Below are positions 43,385-50,037 of a stretch of 50,037 nucleotides of DNA, piece by piece. The position numbers and the translations under genes are program-made. The notes beneath the pieces are model-generated. The model ran no database searches. It was not told the DNA's origin and was given only the letters and a program-made list of their open reading frames with translations. The first letter of the stretch is position 1. Every line of letters begins with the position of its first letter. The DNA comes from an uncultured Prevotella sp. GTDB lineage: Bacteria; Bacteroidota; Bacteroidia; Bacteroidales; Bacteroidaceae. The stretch is taken from positions 1 through 50,037 of the forward strand of contig CAKMOD010000005.1 in NCBI GenBank assembly GCA_927910885.1, in the 5' to 3' direction.

Positions 43385-43472
43385 GTTTGCTGTCATTCCT
43401 GTCATGCAGAATTAAACGTTAAGAAATTGATTATAAGTCTGTTATAAGCAAATGTTAAAATGACAGTAAACC
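43385..43472 (+). repeat. Dispersed CTGTCA element, copy 4
   Basis: Starts GTTTGCTGTCATTCCTGTCA, ends ATGTTAAAATGACAGTAAACC. It lies between the convergent GntR and recA genes, between their two terminators. It shares ends with the copies at 9153, 24876 and 31611. Confidence 0.8.
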
Positions 43473-43498
43473 ATTTTTAAACATATAATAGAGATAAA

Positions 43499-43558
43499 AA
43501 CCTATGGTATCAGGAATGTACTTGTATGAAAGAGTTACATTCAAGTTACCATAGGTTG
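43499..43558 (-). terminator. Terminator of recA
   Basis: AACCTATGGTA and TACCATAGGTT (43499-43509 and 43547-43557) enclose a second pair ATGTA / TACAT. On the minus strand the stem is followed by TTTTTATC, just past the recA stop at 43566. Confidence 0.8.
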
Positions 43559-43565
43559 GTTTTTT

Positions 43566-44591
43566 TTACTTTGTCTGCTCAATGATAGCATTTTTAATCA
43601 AGCCCTCCAACTCTTCTGCAAGTTCTGGATTATCCTTGATCATTGTTTTTGTAGCATCACGGCCTTGTGCGAGTTTGGTTCCATTGTAGCTAAACCAGCT
43701 ACCACTCTTCTGGATAATTCCATACTGAACGCCCAAGTCAACAATCTCACCAATCTTTGAAATACCCTCACCAAAGGTAATCTCGAACTCTGCCTTACGG
43801 AATGGAGGAGCAACCTTGTTCTTTACAATCTTTACACGAACCTGATTACCGATAACTTGATCACCATCCTTGATAGATGTAACACGACGGATGTCAAGGC
43901 GTACAGAGCTGTAGAACTTCAGTGCGTTACCACCCGTTGTTGTCTCTGGGTTACCAAACATCACACCAATCTTCTCACGCAGCTGGTTGATGAAGATACA
44001 GCAAGTATTGGTCTTTGATATGGTTGAGGTAAGTTTACGCAATGCCTGACTCATCAGTCGTGCTTGCAGACCTACTGCAGAGTCACCCATATCACCCTCA
44101 ATCTCTTTCTTTGGAGTCAAAGCTGCAACTGAGTCGACAACGAGAATGTCAATAGCGGAAGAGCGAATCAGCTGGTCTGCAATCTCTAAAGCCTGCTCAC
44201 CATTGTCTGGCTGTGAAATCCAAAGATTATCAACATCTACGCCTAACTTCTCTGCATAGAAACGGTCGAAGGCGTGCTCAGCATCAATGAAGGCTGCAAT
44301 ACCGCCCTGCTTCTGTGCTTCTGCAATAGCGTGAATAGCCAATGTAGTCTTACCAGAACTTTCTGGACCATAAATCTCAATGATTCTACCACGTGGATAA
44401 CCGCCCACACCGAGTGCTGTATCAAGTGCAACGCTACCTGTTGGGATTACTTCTACGTTCTCTATTTGCTCGTCGCCCATACGCATGATGGACCCTTTAC
44501 CAAAGTCTTTTTCTATCTTAGACATTGCAGCTTGCAAAGCTTTCAGTTTACCTTCAGCTGCCGATGTCGTACCTGTATCTTCTTTTGCCAT
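43566..44591 (-). CDS. recA: Recombinase A
   Basis: A 341-residue recombinase that coats single-stranded DNA, drives strand exchange and triggers SOS cleavage. Walker A GPESSGKT is at 75-82, Walker B is ILVVDSVAAL near 150-159, the L1 loop is GDMGDSAVGLQARLMSQALRK at about 167-187, and the L2 loop begins INQLREKIGVMFGNPETTTGG near 206-226, RecA hallmarks. The N-terminus (DTGTTSAAEGKLKALQAAMSKIEKDFGKG) is normal for Bacteroidota. It lies 34 bases behind the TfoX-like gene and appears to be the last gene of a three-gene run; no SOS box was identified. Confidence 0.97.
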   Translation of the reverse strand: MAKEDTGTTSAAEGKLKALQAAMSKIEKDFGKGSIMRMGDEQIENVEVIPTGSVALDTALGVGGYPRGRIIEIYGPESSGKTTLAIHAIAEAQKQGGIAAFIDAEHAFDRFYAEKLGVDVDNLWISQPDNGEQALEIADQLIRSSAIDILVVDSVAALTPKKEIEGDMGDSAVGLQARLMSQALRKLTSTISKTNTCCIFINQLREKIGVMFGNPETTTGGNALKFYSSVRLDIRRVTSIKDGDQVIGNQVRVKIVKNKVAPPFRKAEFEITFGEGISKIGEIVDLGVQYGIIQKSGSWFSYNGTKLAQGRDATKTMIKDNPELAEELEGLIKNAIIEQTK

Positions 44592-44625
44592 ATACTATTA
44601 TCTTATTTTTTTGATTTATAAAATA

Positions 44626-44946
44626 TTATTTATTCTTTTTTCTGCTCTTTGGATAGGGTAAAACCTCAGCTAAGGTCTTAACAACCCTGACTGCAAAATC
44701 AGACCTTGAAATATCTAAAACATAGTGCTCCTTAGCTCCTTCATAAGGGAATCCACGTTCGGCAGATAACATCATTGATTTAATTGCCTCGTGTTCTTTG
44801 ACATAAGGTATATTGTCACAAACTATGATAACAGGCTTTTCGTCAACATAAACCATGTATTCGCCAAACATCTTCCTACATCTCACAGTCCCTGCAGCAG
44901 CTATCTGACTACTGACAAATTCAATAAAGTCCAAAGAGCAAGCCAT
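44626..44946 (-). CDS. TfoX/Sxy N-terminal domain protein
   Basis: A 106-residue protein of the TfoX_N family: FIEFVSSQIAAAGTVRCRKMFGEYMVYVDEKPVIIVCDN (about 8-46) and the end PYPKSRKKNK. Sxy/TfoX turns on natural competence genes with CRP in gamma-proteobacteria; the stand-alone N-terminal domain is of unknown function in Bacteroidota. It lies 4 bases downstream of a carboxynorspermidine dehydrogenase gene and 34 bases upstream of recA, so it is likely co-transcribed with both. The link to recA hints at a role around DNA uptake or recombination, but that is inference. Confidence 0.8.
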   Translation of the reverse strand: MACSLDFIEFVSSQIAAAGTVRCRKMFGEYMVYVDEKPVIIVCDNIPYVKEHEAIKSMMLSAERGFPYEGAKEHYVLDISRSDFAVRVVKTLAEVLPYPKSRKKNK

Positions 44947-44950
44947 CTTC

Positions 44951-46189
44951 TTATAGTTCTAAATCACCACCAAACTCTTCGTGCCAAGGTAAGCCCTGTT
45001 TATTGAGTACCTCCAAGAATGGATCTGGGTCGAAGTCTTCCACATTCCAGACACCTGGCTTACGCCAAAGACCCTTAAAGAACATCATTGCACCAGCCAT
45101 TGCTGGTACACCAGTAGTATAGCTAACGCCCTGCATACCTGTTTCATTATAGGCATCCTGATGCTTACAGTTGTTATAGATGTAGTAAGTCTGCTCCTTA
45201 CCATCCTTGATACCACGAATACGGCAGCCGATAGAAGTCTCACCATCATAGTTCTCACCGAGGTCCTGTGGGTTAGGCAACACAGCCTTCAAGAACTGTA
45301 AAGGTACAATATTAACCTTCACTGTCTTGCCAGAACCGTCTGCTAATGGTGCTTCATACTCAATCTCGTCGATACGGCTCATACCAAGATTCTGGATACA
45401 ATCGAGGTAAGTGAGGTACTGCTGACCAAAGGTCATCCAGAAACGTGCACGCTTGATAGTTGGGAAGTTCTTAACCAATGACTCCAACTCTTCGTGGTGC
45501 ATCAAGTATGAGTCACGAGGACCAATGTTTGGATAGGTAATATCTTGATGTACTACCAATGGGTCAGTCTCAATCCATTCGCCATTCTCGTAATAAAGAC
45601 CTTTCTGGGTAATCTCACGGATATTGATTTCTGGGTTAAAGTTGGTTGCAAATGCTTTGTGGTGGTTACCAGCGTTACAGTCAACAATATCAAGATAGTG
45701 AATCTCATCAAAGTGATGCTTTGCTGCATATGCAGTATAAGCCTGTGACACTCCAGGGTCGAAACCACAACCGAGGATAGCTGTCAAGCCAGCCTGCTCG
45801 AACTTATCCTTGTAAGCCCACTGCCAACTGTACTCGAAGTGTGCCTCGTCTTTTGGCTCATAGTTAGCGGTGTCAAGATAGTTGCAACCGCAAGCCAAAC
45901 AAGCGTCCATGATGGTGAGGTCCTGATAGGGTAGTGCAAGATTGATAACCAGTTCTGGCTTAAATGAATTGAAGAGTTCCTTCAACTGCTCAACGTCGTC
46001 TGCATCAACTTGTGCAGTCTTGATGTCAGCCTTGTAGCCCTTATCATGAATTGCCTTAACCAGTTCGTCACACTTTTCCTTACGACGGCTGGCAATCATG
46101 AACTCTGTAAACACGTCCTGATTCTGGACAATCTTAAAAGCGGCTACAGTAGCTACGCCACCTGCGCCAATCATTAAAACTTTTCCCAT
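44951..46189 (-). CDS. Carboxynorspermidine dehydrogenase (saccharopine dehydrogenase family)
   Basis: A 412-residue enzyme. The Rossmann motif is GAGGVA at 8-13, followed by the family block LVINLALPYQDLTIMDACLACGCNYLDTANYEP (about 87-119) and GLTAILGCGFDPGVSQAY. The size and the end (FDPDPFLEVLNKQGLPWHEEF) are those of CANSDH, which reductively couples aspartate semialdehyde with a diamine to give carboxyspermidine or carboxynorspermidine. It is the first step of the alternative spermidine pathway used by gut and oral Bacteroidota; the decarboxylase gene is not in the window. It is the first gene before tfoX-recA, with a 104-base gap from the upstream gene. Confidence 0.9.
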   Translation of the reverse strand: MGKVLMIGAGGVATVAAFKIVQNQDVFTEFMIASRRKEKCDELVKAIHDKGYKADIKTAQVDADDVEQLKELFNSFKPELVINLALPYQDLTIMDACLACGCNYLDTANYEPKDEAHFEYSWQWAYKDKFEQAGLTAILGCGFDPGVSQAYTAYAAKHHFDEIHYLDIVDCNAGNHHKAFATNFNPEINIREITQKGLYYENGEWIETDPLVVHQDITYPNIGPRDSYLMHHEELESLVKNFPTIKRARFWMTFGQQYLTYLDCIQNLGMSRIDEIEYEAPLADGSGKTVKVNIVPLQFLKAVLPNPQDLGENYDGETSIGCRIRGIKDGKEQTYYIYNNCKHQDAYNETGMQGVSYTTGVPAMAGAMMFFKGLWRKPGVWNVEDFDPDPFLEVLNKQGLPWHEEFGGDLEL

Positions 46190-46293
46190 AGTTCAATTTA
46201 ATTCCCTGTCACTTATTCCTATTTCCCTCTCCGAAGAAGAGAGCAAAAGAATGCTATGTTGGGATCCTTGTTTTATTATTATTACTTTATTTT

Positions 46294-46914
46294 TTACTTA
46301 ATCTTTTGTTCAATCTCTGATGAGGATATACCCATTGCATTAAGGAGAGAATAACCTAAAATCTGCTGTTTGAAGTTGCCTCCTTCAAGTGGTTGCATTG
46401 CAAACAACGTGATATGCTTTAATTCATCATCTGCATCGCGAAGGGTAGAACGAAGTGTACTAATCAAGTGGCTGTCCTCGGCATTTGGTACAAGCATAAT
46501 ACGCTTAACCTCTTCATGACTGAGAACAGTTTTTAGAAGGTCGAGAAGAACGTTGTCTTTTTCAGCTACTTCATCGTCTGTAGCAATAGCATTGATGATG
46601 AATTCACCAAGCTGTGGGTCCTTGAATGCTTGCCCATTCAGTTCTTTCACATAATCCGCTGGAGCAAAATTCTTAAGTTTTGGATTCTGCTTATCATGTA
46701 AAAGCACCACTTGTGTTTCATGATTTCCAGGCTTCAAACGTCCATCAAGGGCAATGTTAACAGCCCACTGACTGAAATCAGCAGTGGGAATACGACGGTT
46801 CAACATTCGCTCAAAGTTGACAATGAGGTCGAAAGCGACATGGTCTATATAATCACCATCCACAATGATGATGTTCTCACTCCATTTAATGTTCTGTGCT
46901 TCTTGTGCATTCAT
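46294..46914 (-). CDS. Conserved Bacteroidota protein of unknown function
   Basis: A 206-residue cytosolic protein without signal or membrane segments. Repeated strand-helix pattern: SENIIIVDGDYIDHVAFDLIVNFERML (about 13-39), VVLLHDKQNPKLKNF, HEEVKRIMLVPNAEDSHL and LKHITLFAMQPLEGGNFKQQILGYSLLNAMG. These suggest a Rossmann-like domain. I recall similar Bacteroidales-only proteins that carry a DUF of this kind (perhaps DUF6621), but cannot confirm it. A good promoter precedes it, and it is 104 bases upstream of the carboxynorspermidine dehydrogenase gene, so a longer operon is possible. Confidence 0.65.
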   Translation of the reverse strand: MNAQEAQNIKWSENIIIVDGDYIDHVAFDLIVNFERMLNRRIPTADFSQWAVNIALDGRLKPGNHETQVVLLHDKQNPKLKNFAPADYVKELNGQAFKDPQLGEFIINAIATDDEVAEKDNVLLDLLKTVLSHEEVKRIMLVPNAEDSHLISTLRSTLRDADDELKHITLFAMQPLEGGNFKQQILGYSLLNAMGISSSEIEQKIK

Positions 46915-46919
46915 AGCTA

Positions 46920-46950
46920 CAAAGATACATTAAATCAAGCGAAATGCAAA
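46920..46950 (-). promoter_or_regulatory. Promoter of the conserved unknown gene
   Basis: Reverse strand: TTTG (reverse of 46947-46950), 19-base spacer, TATCTTTG (reverse of 46920-46927), 5 bases before the ATG at 46914. It is close to the ideal form. The leader is very short, so the message may be leaderless or nearly so. Confidence 0.65.
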
Positions 46951-46966
46951 ATAAATAAGGTCGTTT

Positions 46967-47383
46967 TTATTGCTTTATTGACTTGCGTGATTTATAGATA
47001 AATAGAATTATAGCAATAATAATAAGAGAGAATGGTACTATTGATGACATGGAAATTATTTGAACAGAACATGCTGTAAGATACAATATAACCAACAATA
47101 GGATTGGCATTATATCAAAAAGAGCTTTAGGATTCCTGTTTCTGCGTGATTTTTCGCTCATGAGACTTGTGTCGTATGGATGCTTTTCTTGGTTGATAAT
47201 CAGCAAAAATACGATAAATGAAATAACAGGAAGTGCCAGTATAAGATACTTAGAACCATAGCTTTCTGCTTCTCCACCAATGTTCCAATGTAGGATAATA
47301 GACTCAGGTCCACTCAGAACACAATATAATGCAATTATTGTAATTGCAATGATAATGGCTAATGATAAGATTTTAGTTTTCAT
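46967..47383 (-). CDS. DUF1648-like membrane protein
   Basis: A 138-residue membrane protein with the start placed at 47383 (MKTKILSLAIIIAITIIALY); the longer frame adds an N-rich leader. About four hydrophobic segments. The DUF1648-type motif is ILHWNIGGEAESYGSK (about 29-44): transporter-like or SdpI-like proteins carry such a PxHxxxxGxxD/E pattern after the first helix. It may be an immunity- or sensor-like protein (SdpI family) but lacks the second SdpI domain. Function unknown. The neighbour on each side is unrelated. Confidence 0.6.
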   Translation of the reverse strand: MKTKILSLAIIIAITIIALYCVLSGPESIILHWNIGGEAESYGSKYLILALPVISFIVFLLIINQEKHPYDTSLMSEKSRRNRNPKALFDIMPILLLVILYLTACSVQIISMSSIVPFSLIIIAIILFIYKSRKSIKQ

Positions 47384-47536
47384 ATTGTGATTGTTGTTTA
47401 CGTTAGAAGAATCAGTTCTCGTGAACAAAGATAGATTTTATTTTATAAAGTTCAAAACGAATATCTGTCTTTTTATTCGTATAAACGCTATAAAAATGTT
47501 TATATAAAACTATTACTATTTGGTAATCATTTAAAA

Positions 47537-47585
47537 AAATCCTTGCGGATTTACCTCTATATAAAAGGTAATTCTGCAAGGATTT
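47537..47585 (-). terminator. Terminator of the malic enzyme gene
   Basis: AAATCCTTGC (to 47546) pairs with GCAAGGATTT (47576-47585); TTACCT and AGGTAA form a second inner stem. It lies 65 bases past the stop at 47650, and is palindromic enough to serve both directions. Confidence 0.75.
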
Positions 47586-47649
47586 CTATATAATTTAAGT
47601 TTTATCGGATAGCAATCTTTAGCATTATAAAATTACTTGTACTTTCCAT

Positions 47650-49272
47650 CTATTCATAACGAGGATACCATTTTATATGCTCTACAGCAGCATGTGCATC
47701 TGTAATATTCTCTCTTGTATTCTGATGGTCAATGGCATGTTGTGCTACTACCTCGGCAAGATGCTGTGAGAAAGAAGTAATTTTGTTCACAGGAGGGAGC
47801 ACTGCTGCGCCAGGTTGTGATGCATCCACAATTCCGCCTAAAGCATGTGCTGCTGCTGATAAGAGTGATTGATCTACTAATTTTGCCGTAGAGGCTATCA
47901 CTCCCAGTCCTAATCCAGGATACATCAGAGCGTTATTAGCTTGCCCGATAGCGTAAGTTACCCCTTTATAATCTACAGGTGAACTTGGGATACCAGTAGC
48001 GATGAGCGCACGTCCATCAGTCCATTCTATCAGGTCAGAAGCTTTTGCTTCAGCAAGTTCTGTTGGATTTGACAGCGGGAAGATAATAGGGCGTTCTGTA
48101 TGTGCAGCCATTTCTTTCACAATTTCTTCTGTAAAAGCTCCTGGATGTGTAGAAGTTCCTATTAATATAGTAGGTTTAATGGCGCTAACTGCTGAGCGCA
48201 AAGTAGGTAGAGGCTTCTGGAAATCATTTACTGAGCGTGTAAAGAACTGCTGACCTTCTGTCAAGTCAGTCATGTCATCAGTGAGCAATCCCTGTTTGTC
48301 TACTAAATAAATATGTTGCTTTGCCTCATCAGAAGATAGTCCTTGTTGTATAAATTCTTCGTAAATCTGATGTGCAATACCTGCGCCTGCTGTTCCTGCA
48401 CCAAACACCATCACACGTTGGTCAGTAAATTTTTGTTTTGAAATGTTCAGTGCACCGAGAATAGCAGCCAAAGAAACTATGCCTGTTCCCTGTATATCAT
48501 CGTTAAATGTTGTAATTTTATTCTGGTAGCGTTCGAGAATGGCTGCTGCATTAGGACGACCAAAGTCCTCCCAATGAAGGTATAAATTTGGAAAGAGACG
48601 TTCTGCTGTTTCAACAAACTTGTCTACAAATTCATGATATTTTTTACCACGAACACGTTCATGACGATTGCCTAAATAAAGAGGATTGTCGAGCAACTGT
48701 TTATTATCAGTTCCCACGTCAAGTACTAATGGCAATACCTCATTAGGGTTAATACCCGCTGCTGCGGTATAAACCATCAGTTTTCCAATGGCAATGGCTA
48801 CACCATTAACTCCCCAGTCACCTATACCCAATATAGCCTCGGCATCAGTAACCACAATGAGTTTTATATCTCTTCCTTCTGAAGCGTTGCGCAATGACTT
48901 CTCGATATCTTCAGGATGGTCGATAGAGAGGAATCCTGCATCTTGTGGTTTCATGAATAATTCGTCGTATTGACGAATAGCATCTGCGACAACTGGATCA
49001 TAAACAATCGGCATGAATTCCTCGATGTGCTGCGCCATAAGTGCATAAAATAGAGTACGGTTGGTATTGAAAAGTGTCATCAAATATACACGTTTCTCCA
49101 GATTATTTACCTTTTTCTGATATTGCAGATATGTTCTTTCTATCTGCTCTTCAAGTGTCTGTACAACTGGAGGGAGTAGTCCTACAAGATTTAACGTCTT
49201 ACGTTCAGCCATACTAAAGGCTGTTCCCTTGTTGACGAAAGGGTTGTTCAAGATTTCTTTAGATGTATCCAT
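47650..49272 (-). CDS. NAD-dependent malic enzyme / malolactic enzyme-like
   Basis: A 540-residue cytosolic enzyme. Blocks in order: NPFVNKGTAFSMAERKTLNLVGLLPP at the N-terminus, FMPIVYDPVVADAI near 90-103, LIVVTDAEAILGIGDWGVNGVAIAIGKLMVYTAAAGI near 140-172, the FNDDIQGTG motif near 260-268 (malate and metal site), the NAD-binding GAGTAGAGIAHQIYEE near 292-307, and PLSNPTELAE near 395-404. It decarboxylates malate to pyruvate (NADH) or, in malolactic enzymes, to lactate. The length and wording are very like those of lactic acid bacterial MleA enzymes, so the exact reaction is open. Alone, with a long leader (a -7 box at 49509-49516 is about 237 bases upstream). Confidence 0.9.
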   Translation of the reverse strand: MDTSKEILNNPFVNKGTAFSMAERKTLNLVGLLPPVVQTLEEQIERTYLQYQKKVNNLEKRVYLMTLFNTNRTLFYALMAQHIEEFMPIVYDPVVADAIRQYDELFMKPQDAGFLSIDHPEDIEKSLRNASEGRDIKLIVVTDAEAILGIGDWGVNGVAIAIGKLMVYTAAAGINPNEVLPLVLDVGTDNKQLLDNPLYLGNRHERVRGKKYHEFVDKFVETAERLFPNLYLHWEDFGRPNAAAILERYQNKITTFNDDIQGTGIVSLAAILGALNISKQKFTDQRVMVFGAGTAGAGIAHQIYEEFIQQGLSSDEAKQHIYLVDKQGLLTDDMTDLTEGQQFFTRSVNDFQKPLPTLRSAVSAIKPTILIGTSTHPGAFTEEIVKEMAAHTERPIIFPLSNPTELAEAKASDLIEWTDGRALIATGIPSSPVDYKGVTYAIGQANNALMYPGLGLGVIASTAKLVDQSLLSAAAHALGGIVDASQPGAAVLPPVNKITSFSQHLAEVVAQHAIDHQNTRENITDAHAAVEHIKWYPRYE

Positions 49273-49508
49273 ACTTTCTTATATTTTTGTTAGTAGCGAA
49301 AGGTTACCATGCTACTTATTAGAATCTATAAATATTTTTATTTGACAGTCTTATTTGTTGTCAAATTTGTCTAATCTTTGAATTGTTATAAAGATATCTA
49401 ATCTAATAACTCATTATGAATAATTAATAATATTATAGTCTTGGTATATAATCTAAAATACTATTTTAGTGTGTGCTATGATGTAACTTGTTTTCTCTAC
49501 AATTAGGG

Positions 49509-49516
49509 CAAAGATA
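49509..49516 (-). promoter_or_regulatory. Candidate -7 box, distal to the malic enzyme gene
   Basis: The reverse strand reads TATCTTTG. If used, it gives the malic enzyme gene a leader of about 230 bases; no known leader element is visible in 49273-49508. Confidence 0.35.
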
Positions 49517-49747
49517 TATATAATTTTTAGGAAAAACAAACAATATAAGATGTTTTTATTCTCTTAAGAAATAAAAGAAAATATGTTTATTGTGCATTGT
49601 TTCTATTTGCTTGTTGTTATTTTACTTTCTTTTCTTGAAAAAAATAGGCTTATTGGGATAAATATGTTTTTGTCTTCTACAAATAACTTATCCCCCTTAT
49701 AAAGCGATGTTTGTAAATTATTTTCATGCAACTCAAAGCTAATATAT

Positions 49748-49850
49748 GCTCTTTGGGCTTTGAAATGACGCCCAATTAACTTGCAAAAGATGCTCTTTTG
49801 AGGTCTTACTAACGCCTTTTTGAAACCTTACTAAGCACCTTTTCTTGCAC
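49748..49850 (-). repeat. Dispersed 105-bp hairpin repeat, copy 3 (inverted)
   Basis: The reverse strand reads GTGCAAGAAAAGGTGCTTAG...TTTCAAAAAGGCGTTAG...CCTCAAAAGAGCATCTTTTGC...TTAATTGGGCGTC. It aligns to the copies at 15361 and 40075. It lies in the last gap of the window; 49850-50037 shows nothing else recognisable. Confidence 0.75.
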
Positions 49851-50037
49851 GATTTTATAACTACTTGATTTACTGCTGGTTGTAATCTTACCTTTTACAT
49901 GTGCTTTTCCGCTTTATTTTATATTTTTTTATCCGAAATTGTGTCATGAATTTTCAATATTCTATCCGCAAATTTTCTAAGCCTTAACATGATAAGATTT
50001 TCTGTGTCGGAGGATGAATAAATAGATAGTCAAGACA

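Noticed and set aside
1..50037. tRNA, rRNA, integrase or prophage signals
   Set aside because: No cloverleaf arms with a TTCGAATC-type loop, no rRNA-like stretch and no integrase or capsid reading frame was seen.

Overview
The window reads as a chromosomal segment of an oral-type Prevotella or close relative (Bacteroidota, order Bacteroidales). The evidence is a SusC/SusD pair, the Bacteroidota promoter signature (TTTG about 20 bases upstream of TAnnTTTG, very often TATCTTTG), A-rich ribosome binding sites, AT-rich intergenic DNA, lipoproteins with acidic residues after the lipobox cysteine, and families such as DUF2023, DUF5020 and DUF805 that travel with this group. No phage, plasmid, CRISPR array, rRNA or tRNA gene is visible.

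Layout. 0-9 kb: a GYF-like membrane protein, a DUF421 protein, a nicotinamidase-like hydrolase, aroC, slyD, a small exported protein, a secreted subtilisin-like protease, and a flavodoxin followed by DUF2023. 9.5-18.5 kb: an exported beta-rich protein, a UDP-glucose dehydrogenase, a nitroreductase, a type I glutamine synthetase broken by a frameshift, a GNAT enzyme, a 1-kb repeat-rich gap, MgtC/SapB, a maltose-acetyltransferase-like enzyme and an unknown exported protein. 18.8-24.2 kb: a SusC/SusD outer-membrane import pair (susD frameshifted) with no neighbouring glycan hydrolase. 24.4-31.4 kb: a small membrane protein, trmD-DUF805, a DUF5020 barrel, Nudix-ligA (ligA frameshifted) and an NhaD antiporter. 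32.2-35.6 kb: a vitamin B12 uptake unit, consisting of promoter, cobalamin riboswitch, BtuB-like receptor and BtuG-like surface beta-propeller. 35.6-39.7 kb: GNAT, an Ala-rich lipoprotein, a RecD-like helicase and a secreted non-specific nuclease. 40.4-43.3 kb: an ABC ATPase / GIN lipoprotein / permease / GntR (YtrA-type) operon with a palindrome just downstream of its promoter. 43.5-49.3 kb: recA, TfoX and carboxynorspermidine dehydrogenase as one run, then two small genes and a malic/malolactic enzyme.

Two things stand out. First, six genes, including the normally essential ligA, carry a single-base deletion that breaks an otherwise intact reading frame. At least three deletions fall in short homopolymers, which points to sequencing or assembly error rather than decay. 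Second, the long intergenic regions carry at least three families of short dispersed repeats. One is an approximately 85-bp element with CTGTCA-type ends; its four copies all lie between convergent genes. The second is a 22-bp tandem palindromic unit found at two loci. The third is an approximately 105-bp hairpin-forming element with three copies. A nested 375-bp inverted repeat lies near 15.9 kb. I cannot name any of these from known families, and they are the best candidates for something undescribed here.
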